This document shows, piece after piece, positions 1 through 5,588 of a stretch of DNA of 5,588 bases. How positions within the stretch are numbered: position 1 is the first letter of the stretch; every line of letters begins with the position of its first letter. Under the pieces are notes generated by a model, which was given only the letters and a program-made list of their open reading frames with translations, was not told where the DNA came from and did not search any database. The DNA is from Enteractinococcus sp. (GTDB taxonomy: Bacteria; Actinomycetota; Actinomycetes; Actinomycetales; Micrococcaceae), in assembly GCA_029267455.1 (NCBI GenBank), contig JAJUIX010000104.1, forward strand, positions 1 through 5,588, written 5' to 3'. The position numbers and the translations under genes were made by a program.

Positions 1-811
1 GTTACTCTTCGACGACGTGTGTATCTGGACGGTGCCTTATCTCGAGCCACGCCTCCACGCCCCCGATTTCGGAGTCGACGCGAACCACTACAGCATCATG
101 TCCCATGTGATGGACGAAGTGCGCGCCCAGATTGCCGAACGCGACCTGCACGACGCGACACACATCATGATGGCGCATCTGTTTGCCGCCGGAGCCGCCG
201 CCTCCGATTCGGAACGCAATATTGGCGAAGGCACCGAGGTGGGCACACTCGGCCAGGTGCCCGTCGACATGTTTGACGGCATGGATTACGTCGCGCTGGG
301 CCACCTTCACGGACGGCAACGCATGAGCCCCACCGTGCGGTATTCAGGCTCACCGGTGGCCTATTCCTTTTCCGAACACTTACACCGCAAGGGCATGTGG
401 CTGATCGAAACCGGCGACGAACTAACCGTCGAACCCGTCGATATTCCGCAGTTGAAACGTCTAGCGGTACTCAAAGACGATCTTGAACCCCTGCTGGAAT
501 CCGACGAATACACCTGGGCCGAAGATGCTTGGTGCCAGATTACTGTGACCGACCCGAAGCGACCGCCGCAAGCCTTCCGCCGTCTGAAACACCGATTCCC
601 CGGCATGCTGAACTTCATTCTGGCCCCAACCGGCGGCGTCGAAGCCCAAACCACTTACTCAGAACGCATCGCTAAAGCCAAAACCGATATGGACCTCGTC
701 TTAGACTTCGTCGACCACGTCCGCAACCGTCCCGCTTCAGATAACGAACGTCGCTGGCTCAATGACGCCCTCGAGCACGTCAACCGCGTCACAGAACAGG
801 ACGTGAAATAA
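1..811 (+). CDS. sbcD: Exonuclease SbcCD subunit D (SbcD), 5'-truncated by the window edge
   Basis: This is the nuclease subunit of the SbcCD (Mre11-Rad50 type) complex, a cytoplasmic Mn-dependent phosphoesterase that cuts hairpins and double-strand ends with SbcC. The frame is open from base 2 to TAA at 809-811, giving 269 residues. The family is usually about 380-400 aa, so roughly the first 110-130 residues, with the N-terminal metal-binding motifs, lie upstream. The GTG at 17 is not the true start, because the frame and the family-like sequence (LLFDDVCIWTVPYLEP) continue before it. Visible phosphoesterase motifs are the histidine of MMAHLF (codon 176-178) and GHLH at 299-310 (in YVALGHLHGRQ), both expected metal ligands. 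YSGSPVAYSFSE follows, a typical SbcD segment. The last third (LAVLKDDLEPLL to RLKHRFPGMLNF) matches the SbcD C-terminal domain that contacts SbcC. It overlaps sbcC by one base. Identification is firm; catalytic completeness cannot be judged here. Confidence 0.96.
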   Translation, partial: LLFDDVCIWTVPYLEPRLHAPDFGVDANHYSIMSHVMDEVRAQIAERDLHDATHIMMAHLFAAGAAASDSERNIGEGTEVGTLGQVPVDMFDGMDYVALGHLHGRQRMSPTVRYSGSPVAYSFSEHLHRKGMWLIETGDELTVEPVDIPQLKRLAVLKDDLEPLLESDEYTWAEDAWCQITVTDPKRPPQAFRRLKHRFPGMLNFILAPTGGVEAQTTYSERIAKAKTDMDLVLDFVDHVRNRPASDNERRWLNDALEHVNRVTEQDVK

Positions 812-813
812 TG
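798..813 (+). promoter_or_regulatory. Ribosome binding site and stop/start overlap coupling sbcD to sbcC
   Basis: AGGA at 798-801 lies inside the end of sbcD, nine bases before the ATG at 811. The sbcD stop TAA (809-811) shares its last A with that ATG. This arrangement supports the sbcC start and suggests that ribosomes finishing sbcD restart on sbcC, keeping the two subunits in proportion. Confidence 0.75.
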
Positions 814-3800
814 CGTATCCATCAGCTCACATTTCAGGCCATCGGCCCGTATGCCACCCGCCAAGACCTAGCCTTCGAGCGCCTAGACGACGTCGGACTC
901 TTCCTACTCGATGGGCCCACCGGCGCCGGCAAATCCACGATCCTGGACATCATCACCTTCGCGCTCTACGGCAAAGCCGACGACGAACGCAAAAACACCG
1001 AGCTGCACTCGACACTCGCCGAACCCGGCGTGCCTCCCACCATCACACTGGATGTCTCGTTTGGGACCCGCCGGTTTGTCATCGACCGCACGCTGCAACA
1101 CTTCGCGCCCCGTCGCGGCGCCAAAGACCCCAACGACGTTGTCACTCGTCAGGCGTCGATGACCCTGGTGGAATTGGTCGAAGGCGAACGCCGTCAGCTG
1201 ACCACCCGGGTGGATGAAGCCCAACAGATCCTGCGCGAGGCCATCGGACTGAGCCGTGAGCAATTCACCTCCGTCGTCCTGCTACCACAAGGCGAATTTG
1301 CACGGTTTTTGAAAGCTTCGAGTAACGATCGCGAAGCGATTCTGCGGCAGCTATTCAACACGCACCGTTTCGACGAGATCGGTGATTATCTTTCTGCCCA
1401 GGCCAAGAAGCTCCGTTCTACCGTCGAAGCCGATAACGACCAGCGCCAAACGCTGCGCGCCGGACTCGTTGAGACCGCTGAAACATATGCCCCCGAGGCG
1501 GATACAACCGAGGACACCGAGTTTGACGATGAGTCGGCCGACCTAGAGGCCCTGGAGGATGCTGAGCTGGTCGAATACGTCGACGGAGTGATGAACCGGC
1601 TTGAGACAGACGCCTTACGTCGCGTCGAACACGCAACCAAAACACTGCAGAGCGCCCAGAAAACCCTCAAGCGCCTAGAGCAACAACAAGAATACTTACA
1701 CGAGGCTGAGGAATATCGACGTCGTCGAACCGCCCACGACCAGCAGGCCGAGACCGTGCGCGCCGCTCACCTTGAGCTGGAGCATCACTTCCGAGCCAAA
1801 CCTGTGATCGAGGCACAACAGCACTGCGACACGGCACGCGAACAACTCACGACCGCCCTCAAGCAGCTGCAACATCAGTGTGATGCTGCCAAACAAGTTG
1901 AGCTTATTGTCAGCTGGTCTGCTGGGCGGGAGATTTTCATCGCCGATGAGACGACCATCCAGCAACTTGTCGATGGGTGGAAAACTGTCGAAGCCGCAGC
2001 GATTCGTGCCCTGGAACAAGTCGAGCAGCACGAAAAAACCCAGACGGCCATTACCACCGGTCGCGAACGACTCGCCACATGGGAAACCGATCGCACCACA
2101 TTGCGCCAGACCATAGACCAGCTACAGGAGCAATTCGATACGCTGTGCACGCAGCTAGATACTGACAAATCCCGAAGCGATGAACTTTCTGGCGTCGAAC
2201 AACAACTCGAAGCCGCCAAACAACGTCTGTCCGAGGCTGAAACGAAGCAGATTGCCGCCCGCGAGGCCGAAACGGCCCAGGTCGCCGTTGATGATGCAAA
2301 GGACACGTCCGACCAGGCGAAAGAACAAGCTGACGCAGCCTTGGAAGAGGCTCAAGCGCTGCTGCGTCGTCGTATTGAGGCTGCTGCGGGCTTCTTGGCT
2401 GAAAAGCTTGAACCTGGCGAACCGTGTGAAGTGTGTGGTTCAATCACTCACCCTGATCCTGCCGAAACCCACGGGTTAGCCGAGATCTCCAATGACGCAG
2501 TGGAGCAGGCCGAAAAACGTGCTACCGATGCGCGTCGTGTGGCCAACGAGGCCGAACAAACCTACCAAGCTCAGCGCACCATTCTCCAAGAGTTGCAGAC
2601 GCAAGCCGGTGGACTCAGCGTTGACGACGTCGACAAATTGGTCGCCGAAGCGAAAGAGGCTGTGACTACGGCACAAGCCGAAGTTCAAGAGCTGACCGAT
2701 ATCCGCGCGCGCATTAAGACCAATGAGACGCAGACTGAACAATTGCGTGAGGCCAAATCGGCGGCAGAACAACAACTGACCGAAATTCGTACCCAAATCA
2801 CCACGCTGACCGCAGAACTTGAGCAATCCGAACAACAGTTGAGCACCGCCCTGGGTGATTTTGAAACGGTGGCAGATTTCCGTGCGGCCGTGGAGCCGGC
2901 GCGTCGACTCGTCGGCCAGCTCGTTGACCAAGCATCGGAGGTCTCCACCGCTGTGGCCACATATCACACCGCCCGGCAGCGCGTTGCTGAAACCCTCACT
3001 GCTTCCGCCACGGAGAAACATGCGGCATTTGAGGACTCCGAGGCAGCACGGCAGCATGTGCTCAGCGCCGACGTGCAGCACGACCACGAAAAGCTCGTCC
3101 GTCAGTGGACCACCGAAAAGGACCGGTTGGAAGAAAAAGCCGGCCAGGCCGCTGTCATTGCGGGACTGAAACTGCTCGACGACGGTGTGACCGCGCCCAC
3201 TCAGGAAGCTATCGACGCTGCGCATCAGGATCAACGCAACGCTGAAACTCAGTTGTCTGAAGCGAACCGGGAACACGGCCGTATTCAAACCACCCGCACA
3301 CAGTGCCGTAGCCAACAAAATCTCTTGCTCGAGGTTAGCCAGCGCTCTGCGGACCAGATGGCCCGCTACGAAGAACTTGTTGGCCTCAGTGACGTGATCG
3401 CCGGTCGAGGTGAAAACGCCGTGAGCATGCCGCTGCGTTCCTTTGTGCTGGCCGGTTGGCTCGAACAGGTTGCCGCCAACGCTTCCGAACGCCTGACCGG
3501 GATGACCGGCGGACGCTATGAACTTAAACACGCCGTCGGCCACGGCGGACGAGGGCACGCCGGTCTCAATCTGGACGTCATCGACCACCTCAACGACACC
3601 GTCCGCACGCCGTCCACGTTATCTGGTGGGGAGACGTTCATGGCTTCCCTGGCTCTCGCGCTTGGGCTCGCTGATGCCGTTCAAGCCCAAGCCGGTGGTG
3701 TGGCCATGGATACCCTGTTTATCGACGAAGGCTTCGGTTCCCTCGATGCCGATACCCTTGAAGAAGTCATGGGAGTCTTGGCGGCGCTCCAGGACGACGG

Positions 3801-3921
3801 CCGCCTCATCGGGCTGGTTTCTCACGTCGAATCCATGAAACAGCAGATCCCGCACCGGATTCAGGTCAAGAAAGCGCAAACGGGTTCCACAGTGCATATC
3901 ATCGGTCCGGGTCTCGTCTGA
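811..3921 (+). CDS. sbcC: Exonuclease SbcCD subunit C (SbcC), Rad50-like ATPase
   Basis: This 1036-aa protein is the ATPase and DNA-tethering subunit of SbcCD; ATP binding by its head domains gates access of DNA to SbcD. The N-terminal half of the head has the Walker A motif GPTGAGKS at residues 35-42 and the Q-loop in LLPQGEF around 158-163. Residues ~195-530 and ~560-860 are Q/E/A-rich and heptad-like, as expected for antiparallel coiled coils. The zinc hook lies between them as PCEVCGS, with C539 and C542 (codons 2425-2427 and 2434-2436), close to mid-protein as in Rad50. The C-terminal half of the head has the signature LSGGE (937-941), Walker B LFIDE (969-973), D-loop SLD (977-979) and H-loop His1005. 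All expected ATPase motifs are present and there is no frameshift. The ATG at 811 sits in TAATG with the sbcD stop and gives the usual MRIHxLxxxxxGPY opening. An acidic stretch at 229-255 is noted separately. Confidence 0.98.
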   Translation: MRIHQLTFQAIGPYATRQDLAFERLDDVGLFLLDGPTGAGKSTILDIITFALYGKADDERKNTELHSTLAEPGVPPTITLDVSFGTRRFVIDRTLQHFAPRRGAKDPNDVVTRQASMTLVELVEGERRQLTTRVDEAQQILREAIGLSREQFTSVVLLPQGEFARFLKASSNDREAILRQLFNTHRFDEIGDYLSAQAKKLRSTVEADNDQRQTLRAGLVETAETYAPEADTTEDTEFDDESADLEALEDAELVEYVDGVMNRLETDALRRVEHATKTLQSAQKTLKRLEQQQEYLHEAEEYRRRRTAHDQQAETVRAAHLELEHHFRAKPVIEAQQHCDTAREQLTTALKQLQHQCDAAKQVELIVSWSAGREIFIADETTIQQLVDGWKTVEAAAIRALEQVEQHEKTQTAITTGRERLATWETDRTTLRQTIDQLQEQFDTLCTQLDTDKSRSDELSGVEQQLEAAKQRLSEAETKQIAAREAETAQVAVDDAKDTSDQAKEQADAALEEAQALLRRRIEAAAGFLAEKLEPGEPCEVCGSITHPDPAETHGLAEISNDAVEQAEKRATDARRVANEAEQTYQAQRTILQELQTQAGGLSVDDVDKLVAEAKEAVTTAQAEVQELTDIRARIKTNETQTEQLREAKSAAEQQLTEIRTQITTLTAELEQSEQQLSTALGDFETVADFRAAVEPARRLVGQLVDQASEVSTAVATYHTARQRVAETLTASATEKHAAFEDSEAARQHVLSADVQHDHEKLVRQWTTEKDRLEEKAGQAAVIAGLKLLDDGVTAPTQEAIDAAHQDQRNAETQLSEANREHGRIQTTRTQCRSQQNLLLEVSQRSADQMARYEELVGLSDVIAGRGENAVSMPLRSFVLAGWLEQVAANASERLTGMTGGRYELKHAVGHGGRGHAGLNLDVIDHLNDTVRTPSTLSGGETFMASLALALGLADAVQAQAGGVAMDTLFIDEGFGSLDADTLEEVMGVLAALQDDGRLIGLVSHVESMKQQIPHRIQVKKAQTGSTVHIIGPGLV

Positions 3922-3923
3922 AA

Positions 3924-3950
3924 CTTCACGGGCCTGCCCAGCCCCTGAAG
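3924..3950 (+). terminator. Terminator-like hairpin directly after sbcC, no U-tract
   Basis: The arms are CTTCACGGGC (3924-3933) and GCCCCTGAAG (3941-3950). They pair over ten positions with one C-C mismatch, around the seven-base loop CTGCCCA. The hairpin starts three bases after the sbcC stop codon. No run of T follows (GTAAACAACG), so it is not a classical intrinsic terminator. Actinobacterial genes often end in such hairpins with a poor U-tract, and it could also simply protect the 3' end of the mRNA. Confidence 0.5.
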
Positions 3951-4010
3951 GTAAACAACGAGTGAACACCGCCCATCACTCATGTTCTTGCAGCTAGCTT
4001 TTCGCCACAT

Positions 4011-4038
4011 TTCTTCTTCAATCTGTGACCTGTATAAT
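4011..4038 (+). promoter_or_regulatory. Candidate promoter with a perfect TATAAT -10
   Basis: TATAAT at 4033-4038 matches the sigma-70-type -10 consensus exactly. The -35 is poor: TTCTTC at 4011-4016, 16 bases upstream, is the best candidate. Transcription would begin near 4045 and give either a ~255-base leader for the transporter gene or a short RNA ending after the hairpin at 4081-4125. The region is AT-rich, so a chance match is possible. Confidence 0.4.
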
Positions 4039-4080
4039 TTACCGCCGGCTTTATGGGATGAGGAAAGGCTTGCTCGGAAA

Positions 4081-4133
4081 GCTCATTGTTCACTTTCGTT
4101 CGAATATGCAGGGTGTGACAAGAGCCTCATTTT
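4081..4133 (+). terminator. Bulged 11-bp hairpin followed by a T-rich tail: candidate terminator or attenuator
   Basis: The left arm is GCTC (4081-4084), bulged A, TTGT (4086-4089), bulged T, CAC (4091-4093). The right arm GTGACAAGAGC (4115-4125) pairs with all 11 of those bases. The loop is 21 bases and contains the palindrome TTCGAA. The sequence after the stem is CTCATTTTA, and TTTTT comes further on at about 4140. It lies about 40 bases after the predicted start of the TATAAT promoter. It could end a small RNA or attenuate the transporter leader. The bulges, large loop and offset T-run make a strong terminator doubtful. Confidence 0.35.
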
Positions 4134-4186
4134 ACTTCCGTTTTTGGGGTATTTGAAGCTTTTTCCCTTGCTGAAGCGGTCTAGTT

Positions 4187-4214
4187 AGGGTTTCAAGGCG
4201 GGTGGAGGAACCCT
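4187..4214 (+). repeat. Inverted repeat or hairpin with a G-rich loop
   Basis: AGGGTTTC (4187-4194) pairs with GAGGAACCCT (GAACCCT-side bases 4207-4214) through seven Watson-Crick pairs and one G-T pair. The 12-base loop is AAGGCGGGTGGA. It ends three bases before the Pho-box-like units. It has no T-run after it, so it is more likely a leader structure, an operator half-site pair or chance than a terminator. Confidence 0.35.
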
Positions 4215-4216
4215 GT

Positions 4217-4249
4217 ATTGACTCGGGGTTAACCTTTGGTTTACCTATC
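4217..4249 (+). promoter_or_regulatory. Candidate Pho box: three tandem 11-base direct repeat units
   Basis: Three adjacent 11-base units are ATTGACTCGGG (4217-4227), GTTAACCTTTG (4228-4238) and GTTTACCTATC (4239-4249). The second and third each match the Streptomyces PhoP direct-repeat core GTTCACC at six of seven positions, and all three miss at position 4. Spacing of one helical turn is what PhoP/PhoB-type regulators use. The location, 52 to 84 bases before the start codon of a phosphate symporter, fits phosphate-starvation control. TTGACT at 4218-4223 could serve as a -35, but I find no good -10 at 16-18 bases after it. GGTTAACC and GGTTTACC are also near-palindromic, so a different dyad-binding regulator remains possible. 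Confidence 0.45.
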
Positions 4250-4261
4250 AGTGTTTCACTG
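4249..4261. repeat. Perfect short inverted repeat CAGTG-TTT-CACTG
   Basis: Five-base arms flank a three-base centre, immediately after the Pho-box-like units. It could be an operator or a small leader hairpin. A second pairing, CTGGG (4259-4263) with CCCAG (4274-4278), shares bases with it, so the two cannot form together. It is short enough to be chance. Confidence 0.3.
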
Positions 4262-4281
4262 GGCCTGACAGCACCCAGATC

Positions 4282-4288
4282 GAAGGGA
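4282..4288 (+). promoter_or_regulatory. Shine-Dalgarno-like GAAGGGA before the symporter start
   Basis: This purine run lies 12 bases before the ATG at 4301, longer than the usual 5-10. It is still the best ribosome-binding candidate for any in-frame start. The GTG at 4202 has only an AAGG three bases away, and the ATG at 4400 has none. It favours 4301 as the start. Confidence 0.45.
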
Positions 4289-4290
4289 AC

Positions 4291-4313
4291 TATCTTAGGT
4301 ATGAGCCTAGATA
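4291..4313 (+). repeat. Imperfect hairpin with the symporter start codon in its loop
   Basis: TATC (4291-4294) and TAGG (4296-4299), separated by a bulged T, pair with CCTA (4306-4309) and GATA (4310-4313). This gives eight base pairs. The six-base loop TATGAG contains the ATG at 4301-4303. Folding would change the effective distance between the Shine-Dalgarno run and the start codon, and could modulate initiation. The stem is AT-rich and only moderately stable. Confidence 0.35.
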
Positions 4314-5557
4314 ATTCGACGGAGCGCCAGGCCCTGAAATATAGCGCTCCGCCTCAGCCGCAGGCTGAAGACACCACCCCCGTCCAACGTCCAGGCTTCA
4401 TGGACCGTCTCCCGATCTCCGGAAGAACCCGGAAGATCGTCGAATGGCTTTCCGTCGCCGCTGCCGTTTACATTCTGATCACCGCAGTCAGCGTGATCGG
4501 TTCTGGATTCGGTGCAGCAACCGGCGGGCAAGCCGAAGAGATCTTTGCTTTCGCGCAAAACCCCGTCATCGGGCTTGTGATCGGTATCCTTGCCACCGTC
4601 CTGACTCAATCTTCCTCAACGACCACCTCGATTGTCGTGGGGATGGTAGCTGGTGGTTTACCACTGACCACCGCGATACCAATTTTGATGGGTGCCAATG
4701 TGGGCACGACCATGACTTCTACACTGGTATCGCTTGGTGCTGCGGGTGACCGGAATCAATTCCGGCGGGCTTTCTCCGCAGCATCGGTTCACGACATGTA
4801 CAATTTGTTGTCAGTAGCCATTTTCTTTCCGCTGGAATGGGCATTTGGCATTTTGGAACATGTTGGTACCTGGTTCGCCAGCATCACGACAGGTTCCGAC
4901 GGTGGCATCATCGCCGCCATATTCACCGGAGTCGGGAACGCCGTTACAGCATTGACTGACCCAGGTGCCGATATGGTCGAAGCGGGAGCACTAGCTGTGT
5001 TGCCACCTGTGTGGGCAGGTGTCGCCATGATCGTCATCGGTGTGGCACTTATTCTGCTGGTCATTCGCTTTATCTCGAATATGCTCAAAGTCTTGTTGGT
5101 GGGTAACGTCGAGAAAACCTTCCATAAGGCCATTGGCCGCGGCCCGATCTCAGGCATTTTCTCCGGCCTGCTCATCACCGTAATGGTCCAGTCTTCTTCA
5201 ACCACCACTTCGCTTGCCGTCCCGCTGGCTGCATCAGGAAAATTCTCCCTCTGGCAGATCTACCCGTTCACCGTTGGCGCCAACGTCGGTACGACGATGA
5301 CCGCCGTGATTGCAGCATTCGGTTTTTCCGGTGGTGAAGCTACCGCAGCCATGACCGCGGCAGCCGTGCATCTCTTCTACAACATCTTCTCAGCGCTAGT
5401 CATCTTCTTGGTCCCATTCCTGCGCCCATTACCAATCATCGGTGCTACCTGGCTTGGAAACCTCGGGGCACAGAACAAACTGTATGTTGTTGCTTGGCTT
5501 GCCGGACTGTTCGTAGTGCTCCCAGGACTGATTATCGGCATAACCGCACTGTTATAA
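4301..5557 (+). CDS. nptA: Na+/phosphate symporter, SLC34/NptA type (Na_Pi_cotrans family)
   Basis: This 418-aa inner-membrane protein probably imports inorganic phosphate with Na+. It carries the two inverted-topology repeats of the family. Repeat 1 has QSSSTTTS at 103-110 and GANVGTTMT at 131-139. Repeat 2 has QSSSTTTS at 297-304 and GANVGTTMT at 326-334. Each is followed by a related VH..YN segment (VHDMYNLL 163-170, VHLFYNIF 356-363). The QSSS motifs form the substrate and Na+ site in this family. Residues 1-45 are hydrophilic and likely cytoplasmic. Hydrophobic segments lie at about 47-70, 88-101, 112-130, 165-185, 235-258, 284-296, 352-373 and 394-416. There is no C-terminal PhoU-like domain, unlike YjbB-type members, so the length fits NptA-like symporters. 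The frame stays open back to GTG 4202, but ATG 4301 is preferred: the upstream part looks non-coding and holds the Pho-like repeats. The symbol is by family; the substrate is inferred. Confidence 0.93.
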   Translation: MSLDNSTERQALKYSAPPQPQAEDTTPVQRPGFMDRLPISGRTRKIVEWLSVAAAVYILITAVSVIGSGFGAATGGQAEEIFAFAQNPVIGLVIGILATVLTQSSSTTTSIVVGMVAGGLPLTTAIPILMGANVGTTMTSTLVSLGAAGDRNQFRRAFSAASVHDMYNLLSVAIFFPLEWAFGILEHVGTWFASITTGSDGGIIAAIFTGVGNAVTALTDPGADMVEAGALAVLPPVWAGVAMIVIGVALILLVIRFISNMLKVLLVGNVEKTFHKAIGRGPISGIFSGLLITVMVQSSSTTTSLAVPLAASGKFSLWQIYPFTVGANVGTTMTAVIAAFGFSGGEATAAMTAAAVHLFYNIFSALVIFLVPFLRPLPIIGATWLGNLGAQNKLYVVAWLAGLFVVLPGLIIGITALL

Positions 5558-5571
5558 GGTAAAGAATCATG
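5556..5571 (+). promoter_or_regulatory. Ribosome binding site for the downstream partial gene
   Basis: AAGG (5556-5559), within TAAGGTAAAG, overlaps the symporter stop codon and lies nine bases before ATG 5569. This good spacing supports a real start there and co-transcription with the symporter gene. Confidence 0.5.
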
Positions 5572-5588
5572 ACTCCACATTCCGACGA
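5569..5588 (+). CDS. Start of an unidentified gene, cut by the window edge
   Basis: ATG at 5569 opens a frame reading MTPHSD up to the end of the window. It follows the symporter stop by 11 bases and has a well-placed AAGG. No terminator separates it from the symporter, so it is probably the next gene of the same operon. Six residues are too few to suggest a function. Confidence 0.45.

Larger units (their letters stand above)
3922..4300. other. Structured, AT-richer intergenic region between sbcC and the Na/Pi symporter
   Basis: I see no convincing protein gene in these 379 bases. The part from about 3990 to 4260 is visibly richer in A and T than the flanking genes. It contains, in order: a hairpin after sbcC (3924-3950), a TATAAT (4033-4038), a bulged hairpin followed by T-rich sequence (4081-4133), a hairpin with a G-rich loop (4187-4214), three 11-base Pho-box-like units (4217-4249), a perfect short inverted repeat (4249-4261), and a Shine-Dalgarno-like purine run (4282-4288). 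It probably carries the end of the sbcDC transcript and the promoter and leader of the transporter gene. Confidence 0.7.

Noticed and set aside
17..811. GTG at 17 as a true start of a 264-aa protein
   Set aside because: The frame is open to the window edge with SbcD-like residues before it, and a full SbcD needs the missing N-terminal metal-binding motifs.
904..1263. - strand open frame opposite the SbcC Walker A region
   Set aside because: It lies entirely antisense to strongly conserved ATPase sequence, and no start signals or domain features support it.
2476..3588. Long (370-codon) open frame on the - strand inside sbcC
   Set aside because: It is antisense to an intact coiled-coil coding region, whose Q/E/A-rich codons leave few stops on the opposite strand. 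Its translation shows no coherent domain.
3982..4188. 68-residue + strand open frame in the intergenic region (begins MFLQLAF)
   Set aside because: No Shine-Dalgarno sequence precedes it. Its codons (TTA, TTT, TCT, AGT) differ from the neighbouring genes, and it shows no recognisable domain. It also covers the TATAAT and the 4081-4125 hairpin, which explain the sequence better.
4204..4223. GGAGG at 4204-4208 with TTG at 4218 as a leader-peptide start
   Set aside because: The TTG frame reads only four codons before TAA (TTG ACT CGG GGT TAA), and TTGACT is better explained as part of the repeats or a -35.
4400..5557. ATG at 4400 as the symporter start
   Set aside because: No ribosome-binding sequence precedes it, and 4301 has an upstream purine run and coding-like sequence between the two. 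It would still include all membrane segments, so it is not strictly excluded.

Overview
This window looks like chromosomal DNA from a moderately GC-rich actinobacterium. That inference rests on the style of the SbcC and SbcD proteins (SbcC opening MRIHQLTFQAIGPYA, C-terminal head segment LRSFVLAGWLEQVAANASERL) and on codon use in the genes. I do not assign a genus. All genes are on the + strand. I see no tRNA or rRNA gene, CRISPR array, insertion sequence or phage gene.

Bases 1-3921 hold the DNA double-strand-break processing pair sbcD (3' part only, its start is upstream of the window) and sbcC (complete, 1036 aa). They overlap by one base in TAATG, so they are almost certainly translationally coupled. 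Together they make the SbcCD (Mre11-Rad50 type) ATP-dependent nuclease: SbcD is the Mn-dependent phosphoesterase and SbcC the ABC-type ATPase with long coiled coils and a zinc hook.

Bases 3922-4300 are a 379-base intergenic region, AT-richer than its neighbours and without a convincing gene. It holds more structure than a plain spacer. There is a terminator-like hairpin just after sbcC and a perfect TATAAT. About 40 bases further on is a bulged 11-bp hairpin followed by T-rich sequence. A G-rich-loop hairpin follows, then three tandem 11-base units resembling an actinobacterial PhoP (Pho) box, then a short perfect inverted repeat. Finally an imperfect hairpin has the next gene's start codon in its loop.

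Bases 4301-5557 encode a 418-aa Na+/phosphate symporter of the SLC34/NptA type, with the duplicated QSSSTTTS and GANVGTTMT signatures. A further + strand reading frame probably begins at 5569 after an 11-base gap and runs out of the window.

DNA repair and phosphate uptake have no obvious functional link here; the hairpin and the long gap suggest two separate transcription units. The most interesting lead is the intergenic region. It may contain a phosphate-responsive operator for the transporter and possibly a short RNA or attenuated leader. None of this can be proved from sequence alone, and the two core systems themselves are well known.
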